Origin: Halicephalobus mephisto
Taxonomy: Eukaryota; Nematoda; Chromadorea; Rhabditida; Panagrolaimidae
DNA: 64,000 bases
Assembly (NCBI GenBank): GCA_009193035.1
Contig: SWDT01000062.1
Span: 230,751 to 294,750, forward strand
Direction of reading: 5' to 3'
A program made the position numbers and the translations under genes. Shown here one piece after another: positions 1 to 12,500 of the stretch (position 1 is the stretch's first letter; every line of letters starts with the position of its first letter). The notes below the pieces were generated by a model, which did no database searches, was not told the DNA's origin, and saw only the letters and a program-made list of their open reading frames with translations.

Positions 1-135
1 ATAGAATTTAGGACTTACAGTAAATTTCAAAAGTTACAGTAAAATTCAGAAATTACGGTAGGGATTACGGTAGAATTTAGGATTTACAGTAAACTTCGAA
101 AGTTACAGTAAAATTCAGAAATTACGGTAGAAAAC
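1..135. repeat. short tandem repeat, TTACAGTAAAATTC type
   Basis: About 60 bp units alternate 'agttacagtaaaattcagaa' with 'attacggtaga'. No gene is visible. This is the left end of what may be the last, very long intron of transporter copy A. Confidence 0.6.
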
Positions 136-1184
136 AGAAGTCAAGAGGTAAGTTTAGAATAAAGAAAAATTTAAAAATTACAAAATTTAAAAAAATTAAG
201 ACGAAAGTAGTAGTAGAAGAAAATAAAAAAAAACTTAGAGAACCCAGTACGGGCCCAAAAAATTTAAAAATATAAAAGATGAATTTAGGCGTAGGAAGAG
301 AAATCTAAGAAGAAACTAGACATCAGAAAAGAAAACTCAAACTACAATTAAAAAATAAAAAATTCCAAATTAATTCAAAACGAGTATGAGTTAGGGTCCA
401 GTGGGAAGAAACCTAAGAACAAAGCAAAAGCCGGAAGAAAACAGCCAAGCCTTAATCACTAAAAGTAAAAAAAATAAAAATTTAAAAGAAAATAAAAAAT
501 TTAAATTTAAAAAAATCAAAAAGATAATTTTAAAAAAATTGAAAATTAAAATGTATTCTTTAATAACTAAAAATCGAAAATTGTGGAATAATATACTAAA
601 AAATTTTAAAAAATAATTTTAAAAAAAACTAAAAATTAAAATCTACTTTTTAATAACTAAAAATCAAAAATTGTAAAATAATATACTAAATAAAAAATTT
701 TAAAAAATAATTTTAAAAAAATCGAAAATTAAAATCTACTTTTTAATAACTAAAAACCAAAAATTGTAAAATAATATACTAATTAAAAAACCTAAAAAAC
801 GCCTATCTTAATTATTAAAAAAATTCAACTTTTTTTAACTTTGTAAAAAAATCAAAAATTTCTCAATGATCACGTTCAAAAAAAAAATTATTTTCGAAAT
901 ATTTGAAATTTCAGAAAAAAATAAAATTTAAAATTCAAGTTCTGCTGATGCTGAAACTGAATCCAGAAGTTGCCAATTATTCGGAAATTCAGATCCACGT
1001 GTTTGCCATGCGGGATTCCCTTAGGCAGTTTGGTTGGCTAAAGTTGAAAAGACAACGTGGAAAAATTAATTATTCAAAAATTACTTTTTAAAATTAGAAT
1101 CTTTCAAAATTCTGTGGGAATTTTTAGAATAATGATTTCATAGAAATTTATGAATTTTTAAGAATCTTGAAAACCTGGAAATTT
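136..1184. repeat. AT-rich tract with ~105 bp tandem copies; one non-repetitive island
   Basis: Between about 530 and 800 a ~105 bp unit containing 'ttttaataactaaaaatc' is present in three diverged copies. Positions 930-1050 are less AT-rich and not repeated elsewhere in the window. That island has an open frame of 62 codons, but no splice context or recognisable motif, so I do not call a gene. Confidence 0.5.
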
Positions 1185-2345
1185 TTGGAACATCAAAAGG
1201 GTTTCTGAAGTCTTTAAAAAGTTCCAGAATTCTTCAAAAAAATTTCTGAAGTTTTAAAAAAAAATTCTGAAGTTTTAAAAAAAAATTCTGAAGTTTTAAA
1301 AAAAAATTCTGAAGTTTTAAAAAAATTTCAGAAGTCTTCAAAAAATTTCTGAACTCTTCAAAAAAATTGTGAAGTCCTCAAAAAAATTTTTGAACTCTTT
1401 AAAAAATTTCTGAAGTCTTCAAAAAAAATTCTGAAGTCTTCAAAAAAAATTCTGAAGTCTTCAAAAAAATTCTGAAGTCTTCGAAAAAAATTTATAACAA
1501 TTTCTGAATTCTTTTGGAATCTTGTAGAAGCTTCCGGAACTTCATAGAAGCTTCTAGAAACCTTCGAAAATTTTTATATAAATTTCCGAAATCTCGAAAA
1601 AATTTCATAAGAGCTTCTGAAACTTTCTAGAATCTTGTAGAAATTTTAGAAACTTTCCGGCATTTCATAGAAGCCTTTAGAATTCTTCAACAAAATTATA
1701 GAAATTTCCACAGGATTCTAAAAATCTTCAATAAGATTCTAGAAATTTCCAGAGGATTCTAAAAACTTAGAAATCTTCAACAAGTTTTTGGAAGTTTCCA
1801 CAGGATTCTAAAAATTTCTAAAAATATTCAATAAGATTCTAGAAATTTCCACAAGATTCTAAAAACTTCGAATTCTTCAACAAGTTTTTGGAAATTTCCA
1901 TAAGATCTTGGTAAAGTTCTAAAAATCTTCAACAGAATTATAGAAGTTTCCACAAGATTCTAAAAACTTAGAATTCTTCAACAAGTTTTTGGAAATTTCG
2001 AGAGAATTCTAAAAACTTAGAAGTTTCCACAAAATTCTAAAAATTTCTAAAAATTTTCAACAAAATTATAGAAGTTTCCACAAGATTCCAAAAATTTAGA
2101 ATTCTTCAACAAGTTTTTGGAAATTTCGAGAGAATTCTAAAAACTTAGAAATTTCCACAAGATTCTAAAAACAGAAACTTTCAACAAAATTCTAGAAGTT
2201 TCCACAGGATTCCAAAAATTTAGAATTCTTCAACAAGTTTTTGGAAATTTCGAGAGAATTCTAAAAACTTAGAAATTTCCACAAAATTCTAAAAACAGAA
2301 ACTTTCAACAAAATTCTAGAAGTTTCAAAAAGTTCCTAAAATTAC
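1185..2345. repeat. tandem TTCTGAAGT / AGAATTCTTCAACAAG repeats
   Basis: First come 15-20 bp units of 'ttctgaagtcttcaaaaaaa'. Then 60-110 bp units containing 'agaattcttcaacaagttt' and 'tttccacaagattctaaaa' follow, with A and T runs spaced roughly every 10 bp. Nothing coding is seen. Confidence 0.6.
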
Positions 2346-2779
2346 CACTGAATTCTAAAAAATTCTAATTCCCATAATGAAATCATAATCAAAAACCAAA
2401 AAAATTCAGATTTTTAAGTAAACAAATCTCGATTATAGATAATTTTTTCGAAGCAAACAGTAAAAATCTAATTTTAGTCCTGTTGAAAAATTAAAAATTC
2501 TCAAATGTTCATAATTTTTACGATTTTTTAATTCAGAAAAGCCCCAATTTTGAACATTAAAAACGAAAAAAGGATAATCCGATTTTTTTTGAACAAAAAA
2601 AACAAGGCAAATTTTCGAAGGTCATTTTTGAAGTTTTTACACAATCGATGATCAAAATTGCAAGTCCAAATTTTAATTTTTCGTGTTAGGACACGATTTA
2701 AGGGTCATCTTCGATTCGAAAAATTCGAATAAAATTGTCATCAATTTAGGTAAGACGGTTTTTAAAAATGCAAAAATTT

Positions 2780-3490
2780 TTGAATATTGTCCCAGAAAGA
2801 AAACTTCGAATTTTGAGTTTAAATTTTGAGTCATTTTGAGTCCGAATTTCGATCCTGAATTTTGAGTTTGAATTTCGATCTTGAATTTCGAGTTCGAATT
2901 TTAATCCTGAATTTCGATCCTGAATTTTAATCCTGAATTTTAATCCTACATTTCGATCCTGAATTTTGATCTTAAATTTTGATCCTAAATTTTGATTTTG
3001 AATTTTGAGTCCAAATTTTGAAAGTCAATTCCGACGTTAAAGTTTGATTTTTAACTTTGAAATCGAAATTTAACAATCAACTTTAATTTTGTTAAACTTT
3101 GATCCCAAAGTTAAAAATCAATCAACTTTAACTTTGATTTTTAACTTTGATGGTAAATTCTGATTTTGAATTTTGACATTGAAATTTGATGACCAACTTC
3201 AACCTCGACTTCGAAATTTGAAGATCAATTTCGACTTTAGACTTTGATGTCAAAGTTTGACAATCAACTTCGATATCAAACTTTAATGATCAACTTCAAC
3301 CTCGACTTCGAATTTTAACAATTAACTTTGATGTCGAAATTTGAAAATCAACTTCGACTTCAGACTTTGATGTCGAATTTTAACAATTAACTTCGACTTC
3401 GAAATTTGACAATTAACTTTGATATCAAACTTTAATGATCGACTTCGACTTCAAAGTTAATCGTCGAAATTTGACGGTCAACTTTGAGGA
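2780..3490. repeat. GAATTTCGATCC / AACTTCGACTTCGAA repeats
   Basis: Short degenerate units such as 'gaattttgatcctaaatttt' and 'caacttcgacttcgaaattt' run up to the donor of transporter copy A. A similar TCAAAGTTGA field fills intron 6 of copy B. Confidence 0.55.
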
Positions 3491-3517
3491 AACGAAATTC
3501 TGAAGTCACGTGCTTAC

Positions 3518-5364
3518 CTGTGGAGAATGAAACCAAATAAATCACCATGATGATGATAGGTAATACAGTATACTTGGTATGGCAGTAAACATCAGCCCAT
3601 TCGTACGTTTCGTTTTGGAAAGAATGGAATTCGTCAGAAGCGTCAGAACTGCAGATTCCTTGAGAAGACTTCTCCGATCCGTCGGACGAAGCCAGAGGGA
3701 GACAGTAACCTTTGGATTTAATGGTTTTAGAAGAGCAAAATCCACATTTGTCGTCAGTTACACAGTAGTCACAATTACTGAAATAAAATTTTCAAAAAAT
3801 TAAAAAAATTTTAAAAATTTCAAAAATTAAAAAATTTTAAAAATTTCCATAGGATTCTGGAGGAATTTAAAAAAATAAATTAACCTATATTTGCTGCAGT
3901 GGATAAGCTTGGAAGTGTTAGTTAACGACAGTGGCATTTCCCATGTGTTAGTTACTTCAGCGGAATCTTTATTAATCAACAGGAAAGCTCCGCCCATCAA
4001 GCTCAGACTCACGACGACTCCGATGATGCTCGACAACAGGATAATCCGACGACCTGCTCTCTCAATCTGAAATGGATTTCACGTACAAATCAGATGTAAA
4101 TCCAAATATGAATCATCCATCATTTCAACACAAATTCACAGAGGATTTCATATATAAACCGCACATGAGCCAGTATATGAATCCATGACTCGGTGGTTGA
4201 TTTCATATATGATTTTATATATGAATTTGTACAATAACTTGTGAAAAATAAACCTACGATGATGAAAGGCAGGAATGTGCAGATGAAGTTGACGGCGCTG
4301 GTGCCGACGCTGATCCAGATGGTGGTGTGGTCGTCCTTGACTCCGGCTGATTTGATGATGGTTCCGGTGTAGTACATGATCGTGTTGATCCCGCTGAACT
4401 GCTGGAACATCTGCAGAGCACACCCGATCAGCAAGGCCTTCCGGATGTGGGGGGTCTTCAGGATCCGACCCAGCACGAACCCCCCGCCCCCGTGCAGCGC
4501 CGAGTCCCTCTGCTGCGCCTCCTGACTCAGCCGGATCTCCTCCGACTCGTAGTGCATCCAGTCCTCGTCCCCGTTGTAGATCCGCTTCAGCACCTCCTCG
4601 CTCGCCTCCTGCCCCCGGTGCTCGTACAGCCATCGGGGACTCTCGGGCAGGAACAGGAATCCCACGAACTGGATCACCGCCGGCACTGCCGCGAACCCAA
4701 ACATCAGTCTAAAACGAAGCAAAGTTACATAAACAGTAAGTACCCCGTCCTACCTCCAGCCCACGTAGTTTGGGTCCACGTAACTGAACCCTCCGGCGAT
4801 AATGTTCGCCGCCATCAGACCGAATGTCAACATCAACTGAAAACACGTGATCAGTTTTCCTCTAATATGTGTTGGGGCGCATTCGCTGACGTAAATCGGG
4901 GCCAACATGCTGGCAATCCCGATGGCTAATCCTAGGAGGACTCTTCCGCCGAGCAAAACATATCGATTCCAAGCAGCTCCACAGATGACAGCTCCGCCGG
5001 TGAAGACAACAGTGGAGTACACAATTAACGTTTTTCTTCCAAATTTGTCCGCTCCAGGACCTGCAAGAAGAGATCCGATTCCTGCGAATCCTGGAGTCAC
5101 GGAAACTATGATTTCTTGCCATACGTCAGAATCCAGACCCATGGAGTCGTCTTTTTTGACAAACAACATCGTCGCAGAAACGATCCCCGTGTCGTAGCCG
5201 AACAAAAACGCCCCGATCACCGCCATCGAAGCCAGCAAGTAGACGAATCCCCCGAGTTGAGGAACATGTGGAGGCTTCTGATTTCCAGAATCCGTCCCCG
5301 AAGTCTAGAAAAATTTAATTTTAAACATTTTTTTCAAACAACTCACAATTGCCACTTGGACCAT
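3518..5364 (-). CDS. hmit-1: H+/myo-inositol cotransporter-like MFS transporter, copy A (3' end outside window)
   Basis: A plasma-membrane major-facilitator protein of the SLC2/HMIT type, a family known to carry myo-inositol with protons; the substrate is inferred. Five exons join in one frame: 5364-5347, 5304-4754, 4708-4258, 4066-3885 and 3777-3518, about 487 residues so far. Visible signatures are GYDTG in TM1 (residues 42-46), DKFGRK, PESPRWL (211-217), QQFSGIN (292-298) and RAGRR. A long cysteine-rich extracellular loop starting SNCDYC (from 401) is typical of HMIT rather than glucose carriers. The last donor (TCC ACA G, then GTAAGC) needs a final exon like that of copy B, with an [14 protein letters not shown] segment. 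None is visible in 1-3517, so it should lie beyond the left edge or be lost. Exon 3 (about 4430-4700) is strikingly GC-rich. The start is the only ATG before the first donor. Confidence 0.88.
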
Positions 5365-6510
5365 CGTCTACAGAATCCAAAAACCCGTGAAATCGAGATC
5401 CTAAAGTTTTTTGATTAATTTATTATAGAAATTTTAATTTTCGAATCGCAACATGGAGCAGAAAACACGCGAACGAAAGCAGTAGGAGATTTATGAACAC
5501 CAAACACAAAGTTGAAACAACCACGCTTACGAAACTCTGGACAAAGGTTCGAACTTTCGGGACAAATTCTAAAAATTCTCAATATAGTTTGATATAAATT
5601 TTCTAGAATATTCTAAAAAGATCCAGATTATCATATATTTGTCTAAAAACTCAATATAGTTTGATATAAATTTTTTAGAATATTCCAAAAAATTCAAATT
5701 ACAATATATCTAAAAAATCCTAATATAGTTTAATGTAAATCTTTCTAGAATATTCCAAAAAAATTCAAATTATAATATGTCCATCTAAAAACTCAATATA
5801 GTTTGATATAAGTCTTTCTAGAATATTCTAAAAAAATTCAAATTATAATATATCTATCTAAAAACTCAATATAGTTTGATATAAATTTTCTAGAATATTC
5901 CAAAAAGATCCAGATTATCATATATTTGTCTAAAAATTCTCAATATAGTTTGATATAAATTTTTTAGAATATTCCAAAAAATTCAAATTATAATATGTCC
6001 ATCTAAAAACTCAATATAGTTTAATATAAATTTTCTATAATATTCCAAAAAGATCCAGACTATGATAGATCTATCTAAAAACTCAATATAGTTTGATATA
6101 AATTTTCTAGAATATTCCAAAAAAATTCAAATTACAATATATCTAAAAAGTTCTAATATAGTTTAATATAAATTTTCTAGAATATTCCAAAAAGATCCAG
6201 ATTATGATAGATCTATTTAAAAACTTAATATATTTTAATATAAATCTTTCTAGAATATTCCAAAAAATTCAAATTATAATATATCTAAAAAGTCCTAATG
6301 CAGTTTAGTACGAATTTTTAAAATATTCTAAAAAATTCCAGATTATGATAGATTTGTCTAAAAAGCTCTCATATAGTATGAGGCGGATCTTTCCAGGATG
6401 TTCCAGAATCCCCTACAGTAACCGAAATTAATCCACAAAAAGGGCACACGTCACGGACTTTACAAAAATCGACAATTATCGGAATCGGCCAATTTTAATA
6501 TAATCAATTT
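5365..6510. repeat. ~60 bp tandem repeat between the two transporter genes
   Basis: From about 5570 to 6400, roughly a dozen units carry 'ctcaatatagtttgatataa' followed by 'ttctagaatattccaaaaa'. Positions 5365-5570 probably hold the 5' flank of copy A; no clear promoter motif was seen. Confidence 0.7.
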
Positions 6511-9500
6511 TTAAGAATTTTCGACTTTAGAAAGTTCGAAAGCCTTGGATTCAGCGAAGAAACGCCTTCTCTGGTCCTTGTCCATGAAGAGAGCTTCGAT
6601 TTCGTCGAGGCTCTTCCCCTTCGTTTCGGGCACGAAAAAAACAAAAATCAAAGCCCCACAGAAGGTTATCAACGCATAGAAGAAAAACGTCCCAAATTTG
6701 GTCAGCAGCTCTGTCAATGTCAAGAACGTCAAAGAAACAATCAAATTCAGAAGCCAGTTCGTGGCTGTCGCGAGGGCCACACAGGTGCCCCGGGCCCACA
6801 GGGGGTAAAATTCCGCATTCAGGACCCACGGCACAGGCCCCATTCCTGTAAAATTAAATCATTAAAAAATTTAAAATATATTTAACAAAAATTAAATAGA
6901 ATGAAATTTTTAGAAGTTTTCAAAATTTTAAATGTTTTTATTTAAGTTTAGAAAATTGTGGAATTTTCTATAATATTTTCGAAGATTTTAAAAACTTGTA
7001 AAATTCCCAAAAATTTCTACAGTATTTTCGAAAATTCCAGAAGTATTTACAGTACTTCAGGAGATTCCAAAGATTTCTACAGTATACTAGAGAATTTCAC
7101 AAACTTCTACAGTATTTCCAAAGATTCTAGAAGTTTCTACAGTACTCTAGAAGATTCCAAAGATTTCTACAGTATGCTAGAAGATTTCACGAACTTTTAG
7201 AGTATCTTCAAAAATCCCAGAAACTTCTACAGTATGCTAGAGAATTTCACAAATTTCTACAGTATTTCCAAAGATCCCAGAAACTTTTACAGTATCTTTA
7301 AAAATTCTAGAGACTTCTACAGTATGATAGAAAATTTCACAAATTTCTACAGTACTTTAGAAAGCCCTACAGTATCTTCAAAGATCCCAGAAACTTTGCA
7401 AAATTAAAGTTAATTTAAAATTCCAAAAATACTTACCAGAAGCGAAGAAAAGCAAATAAATGACCATAATAGCGATGGGCAAAGCAGTGTACTTGGTGTG
7501 ACAGTAGACATCGGCCCATTCGTATTCGGTTTGGTTGAAGTACCCTAAGGCACAGAATCCGGTGGAACTAGCCTTGTCTTCGTGGTCTTTGTTCATCGGG
7601 AGACAGTATCCCGGGACTTTGCCGACTGCAGCAGGAGCACAGAATCCACATCTGTCGTCCGTCACGCAATAATCACAATTACTAAAAATTTTTAATATTC
7701 TACAAATAAAATTTAAATATTTTAGAAGTTTTCAAAAACTTTGGAAACCTAATTTTAAAATATTTTAATTTTTCATTGGATTCTGAAAAAATTAAAAGTT
7801 TCTATAATACTTCGAAATTTTGGAATTTTTATTTTATCTTGGAAAATTCTAGAAATTTTTGGAAATTTCCAAAGACTTTAGAATTCTCTATTAAATTTCG
7901 TAGCCTTAGATTGAGATTCTGAAGGTTTTAGGAATTTCCCAGAATCTAGTAGAGGATTCTGAAATCTTTGAAATTCTTATAAAACCGTTTTAGAAGTCTC
8001 CATAAAATCCTTCGAAATTTTGGAATTTTTATTTTATCTTGGAAAATTCTAGAAATTTCCAAAAGCTTCGGAATTCTCTATTAAATTCTGGAGCCTTCGA
8101 TTGAGATTCTGAAGGTTTTAGGCATTTCCCAGAATTTAGTAGAGGATTCTGAAATCTTTGAAATTCTTATAAAACCATTTTAGAAGTCTCCATAGAATCC
8201 TTCGAGATTTCAGAATCTTCTACCAGATTCTAGAAATTTCCAAAAACTTCAGAATCCTATATTAAATTCTGCAGCCTTCGATTGAGATTCTGAAAAATTT
8301 TCAGAATTCTAAAAAGTTCAAGAATTTTCAACAAGACTCTGAAAAATTCTAAAAGTTATTAGATCTCGAAAAAATTCTAAAATTTTTCCTAGAATTCCAA
8401 TAAAATGAAAAACGAAAGATTAAAGTTATCAATAAATGTGAAAAAAACGTGAATGCAGCATGTGAAACATGTTTTTTGATAACACCAAAAATCCGACCTG
8501 TGACTCGAGCAATGTCCGTAATTTTCGACATTTTCATCGAATACAGTAGAGTTCGAGGGGTTGATGAGGGTCTTGACTGTGTCGTCGTTGACAAGCAAAA
8601 AAGCCCCGCCCATCAGACAGAGACTAAAGACGACTCCGAGACTCGAAACGATGAGCATCTTTTTTCTTCCTAATCTGTCCACCAAAAACAAAGGAATCAA
8701 CGTTCCTCCGAAATTCACTCCTGAAGCAATTTTCAAATGTAATTAATTGGTCATACGGTAATTAATTCACTCCTGAAGCAATTTTCAAATGTAATTAATT
8801 GGTCATACGGTAATTATTCCCTGTGGCATTTGATTCCTTATTTCGTAATTTTGTAAAAATTGATGCTTAAAGTTCGAAATTCGGACTTTTCGCGGCGAAA
8901 CACAACTCAAAAGTAAAATTTAAATTGAGCAACTTTAAATACAATTTTTTAAATAAAAAAATCTAAGAACCACGTCATAATATGGAAAATTTAAAATTTA
9001 TATTATCAAAATTGACCGTCAAATTTCGAAATCAAAGTTAATTGTCAAATTTTAAATTCAAAATTCAAAGTCAAAGTTAATCATCAAAATTCGACTTCAA
9101 AATTCAAAGTCAAAATTGATTGACTATCAACTTCGAGATTAAAGTTTGGCTGTCAACTTTGAGGTCGAACTTTGTCAAACTTTAATTTCAAAGTTGATTG
9201 TCAAAATTAGATCTCAAAGTTGATTGGTTTTGAAATTTGAAATTAGTTTGAAAAAATTAGATCTCAAAGTTGATTGATTTTGAACTTTGAAATTAAAGTT
9301 TGAAAATGTTCAATCTCAAAGTTGGTAGTCAAAATTAAATCCCAAAATTGTTAAAGTTCAATCTCAAAGTTGATTGATTTTGAAATTTGAAATTAAAGTT
9401 TGAAAATGTTCAATCTCAAAGTTGGTAGTCAAAATTAAATCTCAAAATTGTCAAAGTTCGACCTCAAAGTTGATTAATTTTGAACTTTGAAATTAAAGTT

Positions 9501-12500
9501 TGAAAATGTTCAATCTCAAAGTTGATTGTCAAAATTAAATCCCAAAATTGTTAAAGTTCAATCTCAAAGTTGATTGATTTTGAAATTTGAAATTAAAGTT
9601 TGAAAATGTTCAATCTGAAATTTAACTGCCAAAATTTGACCTTAAAATTGATCTTCAAAGTTCGATTTCAAAGTTGATTATGAAATTTCGACTTCAAAAT
9701 CGAAATTTGCATTTTTCTTTTTGAGATTGTAAGTTGTTTTTATTTCAAAAATTTGCTTTATTTAAATCCACAGAACTTAATATGTGAATTTTTCGAAATA
9801 GAATAAAATTGTTAACATCATCTGTTAGATCGTCGTGAGGTTTCTGGTCCACGTGAAGATGAGAAATTAATACAAATTTATTTACTGAGCTTGGAAGCGC
9901 GAGATACAAAGCAACTCCAATAATTATTGCGTAATCAAATAATTTCTCATCACCCTATGACTGTAAATTCTCGTTGATCCTCAGGGTATTTCCCTTCAGG
10001 ACCATTATTGTGTAAATTTTCGCTTAAATGAATACGTGCACGATCCAATAAAAATTTATTCGAAAGTTCTAGTCCCAAGTGGAAAAAGTAATTTTCTTTC
10101 CCTTCGGGACCATTATTGTGTAAATTGTTGCTTAAATGGATACGTGCACGATCCAACAAAAATTTATTCGAAAGTTCTGGTCCTGAGTGGAAAAAGTATT
10201 TTTTCCTTTCCCTTCAGGACCATTATTGTGTAAATTTTCGCTTAAATGGATACGTGCACGATCCAACATTATCATACAACAAAAAAGTCCAAATTTCGAC
10301 TTTGATCGTCAACTTTGATAAAACTGATTTTTTTCGACTTTCTTAATGATTGGATTAGTCAAATACGACAATCAAGTAGCCAAAAATTTATCTAAAATTT
10401 TTTTTATTTTTTTAATTTTAAAAAATTTATTTTTTGTTTTTTTTACATTCTAAAATAAAAATCATGTTCAAAAAAATTGATTTAAAAAAATTTCGAAATC
10501 GAAGAAAATTGAAAAAAAACAAATGCTCTAAGGAATCAAAATCCTGGAGGATCGATTACCGTATAATTTAATTAATAATTAAAATTTAAAATTTACCAGA
10601 AGTAATGACGGAAAGCCAAATCGTAGTCCTGTTGTCTTTGACTCCGGCTGCCTTGATTATCGTCCCTGTGTAGTACCTAGAATTTAATTAATATTAAAAT
10701 AATTTAAAAAAAATTAAATTAAAAATATTTTAAAATTATTTAAAAAAAATTAAATTAAAATTATTTTAAAATATTTTAAAATAATTTAAAAAATATTAAA
10801 TTAAAATTATTTTAAAATATTTTAAAATAATTTAAAAAAAATTAAATTAAAAATATTTTAAAATAATTTAAAAAAAATTAAATTAAAAATATTTTAAAAT
10901 TATTTAAAAAATATTAAATTAAAATTATTTTAAAATATTTTAAAATAATTTAAAAATATTAAATTAAAAATATTTAAATAATTTTAAAAATATTAAATTT
11001 AAATTGTTTTAAAAATAATTAAAAATTATTTCAAAAAAATATTAAATTGGAAATAATTTTTTTCGTTAAAATTGTTCGAATTTTAAAAATCCGGAAAATT
11101 CTAATTTTTCAAACAACTTTAGTGTTTTGAATCCTTACATAATTGTGTTGATTCCTCCGAGTTGCTGGAATGCCTGGAGGGCACATCCGATAATTAGGGC
11201 TCGTCGAATGTGTTTTGTTGTCAAAATCCGTCTCAGTACGTCGTTATTTGCTGTAAAAAATTTAATAAAAAATGATATCAGAAAAATTAAAAAATAAAGT
11301 CAAATTTTAATTTAAAAAAAAATCAAAATTGATCATGACGAAATATTTAAATTTTTTTAAATAAAAAATTCCAAATTGAAGAAAATCGGTCTTACAAAGA
11401 ATGATGTTCGCCAGTCCTAGTTGAAAAAAAAATATTATTCGTGTCAGGACCGGTATTTAGAATTTTTTAACTGGAGTTAGTATTATGGAAGTTCCTAAGT
11501 AAAAGTAAGTTGGTTCTGTCACGAAAAAAGTTTAAATTTTCGTCAACTTATTTCACAATCTTAAAGATCATTCGTGTCAGGACCATTTTTTGGAATTTCA
11601 TCTTAGAAAATCAAAGAAACTTTAAAGTAAAAACAATTTTGGTCCCGTCACGAATGTCTAAAAAATCACCAACTTATTTCACAATCTTAAAAATCATTCG
11701 TGTCAGAACCATTTTTGGAATTTCTTTTTAAATAGTAAAAAATTTAACAAATAAATATCGATTTTGTCAAAAATGATTTTTGATTAATTTTTTAACCACG
11801 AATTTGATCAACCCTACTGTAATTAATGAATACCTTTTTTCTCGAGTTTTTCTTGTTCCAGAGCAGCTTTGATTTCTGCCAATTCGTACTCGACCCAGAC
11901 ATCGTCTCCATTGTAAATTTTGACCAGAATCTAAAAAAAATTCTAAAACATTTAAAAAAATCTAAAATAAAAAAATTTAAATTTAAAAAATAAAGAAATT
12001 TAAATTTAAAAAATAAAAAAATTCAAATTTTAAATTTTAAAATAAAAAAAAACTAAAAAAATGTGAAAAATGTGAAAAATAAAAAGGAATTTAAAAAATT
12101 CAAAAATTCAAAAATTTTCAAAAATGTGAAAAATAAAAATAAATTTAAAAAATTAAAAAATTCTTAAAAAGTGAAAAATAAAAATAAATTTAAAAATTTA
12201 AAAATTCCTATAAATGTGAAAGGTAAAAATAAATTAAACAAATTAGAAAAATTCTTATAAATGTGAAAAATAAAAATAAATTTAAAAAATTTAAAAAAAA
12301 ACAAACATTTCTGGCGATCATCTCTCCTTTGTGCTTCAGAAGCCATCGGGGACTCTCGGGCAAAAACAGGAATCCGACGAACTGGATCACCGCCGGCACT
12401 GCCGCAAATCCGAACATTAATCTAAAATTAAAATATGTAAACTGTATCTTTATTTTTCTAGTAAAAATCATTGTATTTGTTTTTTTAATCTTAATAGTTG

